This document shows positions 1-4,421 of a stretch of DNA of 7,226 nucleotides, in pieces. Under the pieces are notes generated by a model. The model was not told where the DNA came from and made no database searches. It was given only the letters and a program-made list of their open reading frames with translations. Positions within the stretch are counted from its first letter, which is position 1. Every line of letters starts with the position of its first letter. The translations under genes and the position numbers were made by a program. The DNA comes from JBKBXU01 sp046313675 (GTDB lineage: Bacteria; Bacteroidota; Bacteroidia; Cytophagales; Cytophagaceae): the NCBI GenBank assembly GCA_046313675.1, contig JBKBXU010000249.1:1-7226 (forward strand), in the 5' to 3' direction.

Positions 1-179
1 AAAATTTTATGTTTTTCATAAAAATAACCATCATCTTTAAACCTTCTTTTACTCTCTGTAATTGTCAGGTAATAATCATTAGAACGTGTTGACTTGATAT
101 CAAAAAAATACGTCCTTTTCCCGGCTCTAACCCTCTGTGAGTAAATTTCAACTTTTTCTTGGTCTTTATTCTCTTCCAC
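1..179 (-). CDS. PUR family DNA/RNA-binding protein (DUF3276), 5' part, GTG start
   Basis: The minus strand encodes 59 codons from a GTG at 179-177 before the frame leaves the window at position 1, so the C-terminal part is missing. The protein begins MEENKDQEKVEIYSQRV and continues through RAGKRTYFFDIKSTRSNDYY, LTITESKRRF and GYFYEKHKI. I recognise this as the N-terminal half of the PUR-alpha-like DUF3276 family, which is small (roughly 100-130 residues) and nearly universal in Bacteroidota. Members are single-stranded nucleic-acid-binding proteins by fold; the cellular role in these bacteria is poorly defined. The start is well constrained: an in-frame TAA lies seven codons upstream, no ATG occurs between it and the GTG, and no internal Met occurs in the visible part. 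AAGGA lies only 2 nt before the GTG, too close for a standard ribosome site. The gene is divergent from the DUF58 gene. Family assignment is confident. Confidence 0.9.
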   Translation of the reverse strand, partial: MEENKDQEKVEIYSQRVRAGKRTYFFDIKSTRSNDYYLTITESKRRFKDDGYFYEKHKI

Positions 180-388
180 AGTCCTTAAAATTTTTGTTTA
201 ATAATGTAAAGTAAATTTAGATTAATTAATTTAAGTTTCAAAGAAAAAAAATTATTTATATGAAAAAAATTACATTCACCATAACTTTTTTGAAATAATT
301 AGGTAAAGATGACAAAATTTCTCAAATATTGCGTTATCTGATCTTAATATGATGAAATAATCTTCTATTTAACGTTTTAAAAGTATAA
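180..388. other. AT-rich divergent intergenic region
   Basis: This 209-nt spacer separates the start of the minus-strand PUR gene from the start of the plus-strand DUF58 gene, so promoters for both should lie here. It is very AT-rich, with A and T runs and the palindrome ATTAATTAAT at 221-230. I searched both strands for the Bacteroidota -7 consensus TAnnTTTG and found only near misses (for example AATTTTTG near 188-195), so I do not call a promoter. No tRNA, small RNA or short coding frame is supported. Confidence 0.6.
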
Positions 389-1297
389 ATGAAAATATCT
401 CTTTCTGAAATACGGAAATTTGGAAACATAGAATTCCTTGCTAGGCAACTTGTTGAAGGTTTTATTACAGGCTTTCACAAATCACCTTATCATGGCTTTT
501 CGGTAGAATTTGCAGAGCATCGCTTGTACAATACAGGAGAAAGCACACGACACATTGATTGGAAAGTTTTCGGGAGGACAGATCGTTTGTTTACCAAACG
601 CTATGAAGAAGAAACAAACCTGAGATGTATGATGCTTGTTGACACTTCCTCCTCAATGTATTATCCTGAGAAAACGAATGGCAAAATCACATTTAGCATT
701 ATGGCCTGCGCTGCACTTTCAGCGATGCTCCAGAAACAAAGAGATGCAGTTGGACTGTGTACCTTTTCTGAAGAAATAGAGATACAAACTCAGGTAAAAT
801 CTAAATCCAGCCATATCCATACCATTTTCCTTCAGCTGGAAAATCTTTTAAAAGACAAGGACAAACAAAAAAAGTCTTCCGTAGCCAAAGTGCTTCATCA
901 AATGGCCGACAAGATCCATAAACGCTCTTTGGTAATCATTTTTAGTGATATGTTTGACAATATGGAAAGTAAGGATGAGCTGTTCTCAGCACTTCAACAT
1001 ATGAAACACAACAACCATGAAATTCTTCTATTCCATGTTAAGGATTCAAAAACCGAAGAGCTGTTTGACTTTGAGGAACGTCCTTATGAATTTGTTGATG
1101 CGGAAAGTGGTGAAAAAATAAAACTTCAACCATCACAGGTAAAAGAACATTATCAAAAAGCGGTTAGTGACTATTACAATGAATTGAAGATAAAATGTGG
1201 CCAGTACAAAATTGATTTTATACCTGCTGACATCAACGAAGGTTTTGATCAGGTTTTACTCTCTTACCTTATTAAGCGAAGGAAAATGAAAGGATAA
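389..1297 (+). CDS. DUF58 domain-containing protein (vWA-like fold)
   Basis: A complete 302-residue cytosolic protein with no signal peptide or membrane helix. Residues 38-75 carry the DUF58 signature: SVEFAEHRLY, then NTGE, then TRHIDWKVFGRTDRLFTKRY. The usual acidic residue after the Gly of 'YxxGD' is Glu here. Residues 81-90 (MMLVDTSSSM) form a metal-ion-dependent adhesion site, DxSxS, with D85, S87 and S89, and LVIIFSDMFD at 181-190 is the later vWA-type strand ending in Ser-Asp. Family members usually work with MoxR-type AAA+ ATPases as chaperones or metal/cofactor-insertion and assembly factors; the substrate here cannot be read from sequence. No MoxR gene is visible: the neighbours are the divergent PUR gene and the convergent aconitase gene. 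At 302 residues it is the short version lacking the N-terminal membrane anchors of longer members. The ATG follows an A-rich stretch without Shine-Dalgarno. The stop overlaps the base of the terminator hairpin. Confidence 0.9.
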   Translation: MKISLSEIRKFGNIEFLARQLVEGFITGFHKSPYHGFSVEFAEHRLYNTGESTRHIDWKVFGRTDRLFTKRYEEETNLRCMMLVDTSSSMYYPEKTNGKITFSIMACAALSAMLQKQRDAVGLCTFSEEIEIQTQVKSKSSHIHTIFLQLENLLKDKDKQKKSSVAKVLHQMADKIHKRSLVIIFSDMFDNMESKDELFSALQHMKHNNHEILLFHVKDSKTEELFDFEERPYEFVDAESGEKIKLQPSQVKEHYQKAVSDYYNELKIKCGQYKIDFIPADINEGFDQVLLSYLIKRRKMKG

Positions 1298-1327
1298 AAA
1301 AAACCGGTATTGCTACCGGTTTTTTTT
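1296..1327. terminator. Bidirectional intrinsic terminator between DUF58 and aconitase genes
   Basis: A perfect 14-bp inverted repeat (arms 1296-1309 and 1314-1327) with the 4-nt loop TTGC. The inner 7 bp are ACCGGTA/TACCGGT and the outer 7 are A:T pairs. The arm has A residues on one side and T residues on the other, so transcription in either direction yields a GC-containing hairpin followed by a U tract. It overlaps the last two bases of the DUF58 stop codon and lies 17 nt beyond the aconitase stop, so it can serve both convergent genes. Confidence 0.9.
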
Positions 1328-1344
1328 ATAAACTTAAGAATTAA

Positions 1345-3612
1345 TTAGGCTTTCTCTTGAAGTCCGATAAGATTTAATGCAGATCCTGCTTTAAACCACT
1401 CAATCTGACCCTCATTATAAGTATGGTTTACCGTAATCTCTTCTTTGGAACCATCTTTATGATTAAGAACCACCGTCAAGGCAACTCCAGGAGTGAAATT
1501 AGTCAGACCTACAATATCGATGTTGTCGTTTTCCTGAATTTTATTGTAATCATCCGGATTAGCAAAAGTCAATGCCAACATACCTTGTTTTTTAAGGTTT
1601 GTCTCGTGAATTCTAGCGAAAGACTTAACTAAAATAGCTCTTACGCCTAAGTGACGTGGCTCCATTGCGGCATGCTCTCTGGAAGAACCTTCACCGTAAT
1701 TATGGTCACCAACCACGATTGATCCGATTTTTGCAGCTTTATAAGCTCTTGCGGTAGCAGGAACCTCTCCGTATTCACCGTTAAGCTGATTTTTAACCTT
1801 ATTAGTGCTCTCATTAAAAGAATTGACTGCACCAATCAGCATGTTATTAGAGATATTATCAAGATGTCCTCTAAACTTCAGCCAAGGTCCGGCCATAGAA
1901 ATATGATCGGTCGTACATTTCCCTTTAGCCTTGATAAGCAATTTCAAACCTTTGATATCAGTTCCTTCCCAAGCTGGAAATGGATCCAATAGCTGAAGTC
2001 TGCTTGAAGCCTGATCAACCAGAACACTCACCCCTGATCCATCTTCAGCCGGAGCCTGGTATCCTGCATCTTCTACAGCAAATCCTTTTTCCGGCAATTC
2101 GATACCTTTGGGCTCCTCCAACATTACCTCTTCTCCATTTTGATTAACCAACTTATCTTTAAGCGGGTTAAATGTAAGGTCTCCTGCAATAGCAAAAGCC
2201 GTAACGATTTCAGGAGATGCTACAAAGGCATGTGTATTAGGGTTGCCATCATTTCTTTTGGCAAAATTTCTATTAAAAGAAGTAATTATGGAATTTTTTC
2301 TATTTGGGTCGTCGGTATGTCTTGCCCACTGTCCAATGCACGGGCCACAAGCATTTGCCAATACCACGCCACCTATTTTATCAAATACATCCAACAAACC
2401 ATCCCTTTCAGTAGTAAATCTTACCATTTCAGATCCTGGAGTTACAGTGTATTCTGCTTTTACTTTCAAGTTCTTTTGAATCGCCTGCTGAGCCACGGAT
2501 GCAGCTCTGGTAATATCTTCATAAGATGAATTAGTACAAGAGCCTATTAGTCCAACCTCCAATTTAGCAGGCCATCCTTTTTCTTTAACAGCTTTTGCAA
2601 ATTCAGAAATTGGCCATGCCGCATCCGGAGTGAATGGGCCATTTACGTGAGGCTCTAATTCTGAAAGATTTATTTCGATTAATTGATCAAAGTATTTTTC
2701 AGGATTTGCATAAACCTCGTCATCTGCTCTCAAATGCGCAGCCACTTTATCGGCCTCTGCAGCAACATCTGCTCTGTCAGTTGATTCAAGGTATTTCTTC
2801 ATGCTATTATCGTAGGCAAATACTGAAGTAGTTGCCCCAATTTCAGCACCCATATTACATATAGTACCTTTACCTGTACATGATAAATTCTCGGCACCTT
2901 CGCCAAAATATTCAACAATTGCACCGGTACCACCACTAACGGTTAAAATGCCGGCAACTTTAAGAATAACATCTTTAGCTGAAGTCCAGCCACTTTGCTT
3001 ACCTGTTAATTTTACACCTATAAGTTTTGGAAATTTCAGCTCCCAAGGCATTCCGGCCATTACATCCACTGCATCTGCTCCACCTACTCCAATAGCAACC
3101 ATTCCCAAACCACCGGCATTCGGAGTATGGGAATCGGTACCGATCATCATTCCACCGGGAAATGCATAATTTTCCAATACAACCTGATGAATAATACCTG
3201 CACCTGGCTTCCAAAAGCCTAGTCCATATTTATTAGATACCGAAGAAAGAAAATCATAAACCTCCTTATTAACCATATTAGCTGTTTCAAGGTCTTTTTT
3301 TGCCCCGACTTCCGCTTGTATCAGGTGATCACAATGTACTGTGGAAGGCACAGCTACTTTTTTCTTACCTGCAGACATAAACTGAAGTAAAGCCATTTGA
3401 GCTGTTGCATCCTGCATAGCAACTCTGTCCGGAGCAAACTCTACATAAGACTTACCTCTTTCGTAAGCTTGGGAAGGCTTCCCTGCATATAGGTGAGAAT
3501 ATAAGATCTTTTCAGTCAAAGTCAGAGGTTTCCCTACAATTTTTCTGGCTGCTTCCACACTCTCGCCCATTCGCGAATAAACAGCCTTAATCATATCAAT
3601 ATCAAAAGCCAT
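1345..3612 (-). CDS. acn: Aconitate hydratase, mitochondrial type
   Basis: A complete 755-residue cytosolic TCA-cycle enzyme that interconverts citrate and isocitrate through cis-aconitate with a [4Fe-4S] cluster. The cluster ligands are visible: C359 in IGSCTNSSYED, and C422 and C425 in NACGPCIGQW. Substrate and catalytic residues are intact, by analogy with pig mitochondrial aconitase: D95/H96 in HCDHLI, GTDSHTPNAGG at 158-168, R448 and R453 in SFNRNFAKRND, R581, and S643/R645 in YGEGSSREHAAMEPR. The swivel domain 4 begins after the linker around residue 530. Length and signatures fit the mitochondrial-like aconitase branch common in Bacteroidota, not the ~890-residue AcnA/IRP1 or ~860-residue AcnB types. 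No internal stop or frame disruption is present. The start MAFDIDMIKAVYSRMG is typical for the branch; no Shine-Dalgarno precedes it. It is transcribed alone, convergent with DUF58 and sharing its terminator. Confidence 0.97.
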   Translation of the reverse strand: MAFDIDMIKAVYSRMGESVEAARKIVGKPLTLTEKILYSHLYAGKPSQAYERGKSYVEFAPDRVAMQDATAQMALLQFMSAGKKKVAVPSTVHCDHLIQAEVGAKKDLETANMVNKEVYDFLSSVSNKYGLGFWKPGAGIIHQVVLENYAFPGGMMIGTDSHTPNAGGLGMVAIGVGGADAVDVMAGMPWELKFPKLIGVKLTGKQSGWTSAKDVILKVAGILTVSGGTGAIVEYFGEGAENLSCTGKGTICNMGAEIGATTSVFAYDNSMKKYLESTDRADVAAEADKVAAHLRADDEVYANPEKYFDQLIEINLSELEPHVNGPFTPDAAWPISEFAKAVKEKGWPAKLEVGLIGSCTNSSYEDITRAASVAQQAIQKNLKVKAEYTVTPGSEMVRFTTERDGLLDVFDKIGGVVLANACGPCIGQWARHTDDPNRKNSIITSFNRNFAKRNDGNPNTHAFVASPEIVTAFAIAGDLTFNPLKDKLVNQNGEEVMLEEPKGIELPEKGFAVEDAGYQAPAEDGSGVSVLVDQASSRLQLLDPFPAWEGTDIKGLKLLIKAKGKCTTDHISMAGPWLKFRGHLDNISNNMLIGAVNSFNESTNKVKNQLNGEYGEVPATARAYKAAKIGSIVVGDHNYGEGSSREHAAMEPRHLGVRAILVKSFARIHETNLKKQGMLALTFANPDDYNKIQENDNIDIVGLTNFTPGVALTVVLNHKDGSKEEITVNHTYNEGQIEWFKAGSALNLIGLQEKA

Positions 3613-3856
3613 ATTTGGTTAAGGGGTTTTGTTAAACGATTTTATTTCTGAAAAGCAAATTTACAAAAAGAATTAAATAATAAAATAAAATGATGAGATG
3701 AAAGAGCATTTCCTCATTTTAAATTTAATTCAATATTTCCTCAACCAAAATCATCCTAATCCGTAATAGCAGTTTGTCCTGCTAAAAACAGAATAACAGC
3801 TTAATTTCAACCTTTTTTAATCTACTTCCGTAAAAGACCTTATTATAAAAGTACAA
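3613..3856. other. Divergent intergenic region, aconitase / secreted-protein operon
   Basis: This 244-nt non-coding spacer lies between two divergent genes and should hold the promoters of both. Apart from the -7 candidate on the minus strand, the plus strand shows no good TAnnTTTG match before the gene at 3857. The nearest is TACTTCCG around 3823-3830, with two mismatches. A weak AGCAG/CTGCT inverted repeat lies near 3768-3783. No RNA gene or small coding frame is supported. Confidence 0.55.
3656..3663 (-). promoter_or_regulatory. Candidate Bacteroidota -7 box for the aconitase gene
   Basis: On the minus strand this reads TAAATTTG, an exact match to the Bacteroidota sigma-A -7 consensus TAnnTTTG, 43 nt upstream of the aconitase ATG, which would give a short 5' leader. 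The expected -33 TTG about 19-21 nt further upstream is not seen (the DNA there is a plain A/T run), so this is a one-element candidate only. An 8-nt degenerate motif can occur by chance in AT-rich DNA. Confidence 0.4.
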
Positions 3857-4417
3857 ATGAAACCATTTTTATACCTCATAATCTGTTTCTTACTGTGTTC
3901 GGTTTCCATATTTGGGCAAACTGAAGAAGGAAAAGACTGTTCATCAGCCGTTAACATTCAAGACAAATCAACAATTTCCATTACCATAAAAAATAAAAGT
4001 ATAGGAAACAAAGACGACATTGCCGGAGGAGAAGGTGTCAGTTGCTTCAATAAAGGTGAAAAATTCCCTTATTGGTTTTCATTTGTTGCAAATAATTCAG
4101 GTTCATTGGAGTTTTTCATTGAAGGCTCACCTAATACAGATTGGGATTGGGTAATATTTGAGCTTAATGAAAACTGTGACCAAAAAAAAGAAATGCGATG
4201 CAATGCTGCTTTAAACACAGAATGTTCTGAAACCGGTGCATCAACCTCACGCAAAAAGGCTTACAGTGGCTGCGATGACAGCAACCCATGGAACGAAGAC
4301 ATTCAAGTAAGCAAAGGAAAAACATATATCATACTTATTAACTGTACAGACTGCCGTCCGGGTGATGGTTTCGATTTAAACTTTGGTGGAAATGTAATCT
4401 TCCACAAAGGCAACTAA
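3857..4417 (+). CDS. Secreted cysteine-rich protein, paralogous to N-terminal domain of the next gene
   Basis: A complete 186-residue protein with an N-terminal signal peptide (residues 1-20, hydrophobic YLIICFLLCSVSIFG, likely cut before Q21; Gln at +1 is common in Bacteroidota). The mature ~166-residue part is a single predicted beta-sandwich-like domain with SCFNKGEKFPYWFSF at 62-76, GSLEFFIEG at 82-90, DWDWVIFELN at 95-104, GKTYIILIN at 154-162 and GDGFDLNFGG at 169-178. That pattern (aromatic strand, G-x-hydrophobic strand, DxDxxhY/F, AGxTYxIxI) resembles pre-peptidase C-terminal/jelly-roll domains, but I cannot assign a family. It has eight cysteines after the signal (28, 63, 107, 115, 123, 139, 163, 166); six align with the next gene's protein, while the C163-x-x-C166 pair is unique. 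No T9SS C-terminal domain is visible; the protein ends just after the domain. The next gene starts 4 nt after the stop, so the two are probably cotranscribed. Function unknown. Confidence 0.85.
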   Translation: MKPFLYLIICFLLCSVSIFGQTEEGKDCSSAVNIQDKSTISITIKNKSIGNKDDIAGGEGVSCFNKGEKFPYWFSFVANNSGSLEFFIEGSPNTDWDWVIFELNENCDQKKEMRCNAALNTECSETGASTSRKKAYSGCDDSNPWNEDIQVSKGKTYIILINCTDCRPGDGFDLNFGGNVIFHKGN

Positions 4418-4421
4418 GGCT

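Noticed and set aside
1423..3214. Open frames opposite or out of frame with the aconitase gene.
   Set aside because: The aconitase frame is complete with all catalytic and cluster residues; the alternatives show no recognisable domain and are shadows.
3768..3783. AGCAG/CTGCT inverted repeat in the spacer before the secreted-protein operon as operator or terminator.
   Set aside because: The stem is only 5 bp, imperfectly placed, with no T tract and no known operator match; expected by chance.
4069..4254. Minus-strand 61-codon open frame inside the small secreted-protein gene.
   Set aside because: It is fully antisense to a gene with a signal peptide and a paralog-conserved domain, with no recognisable feature of its own.
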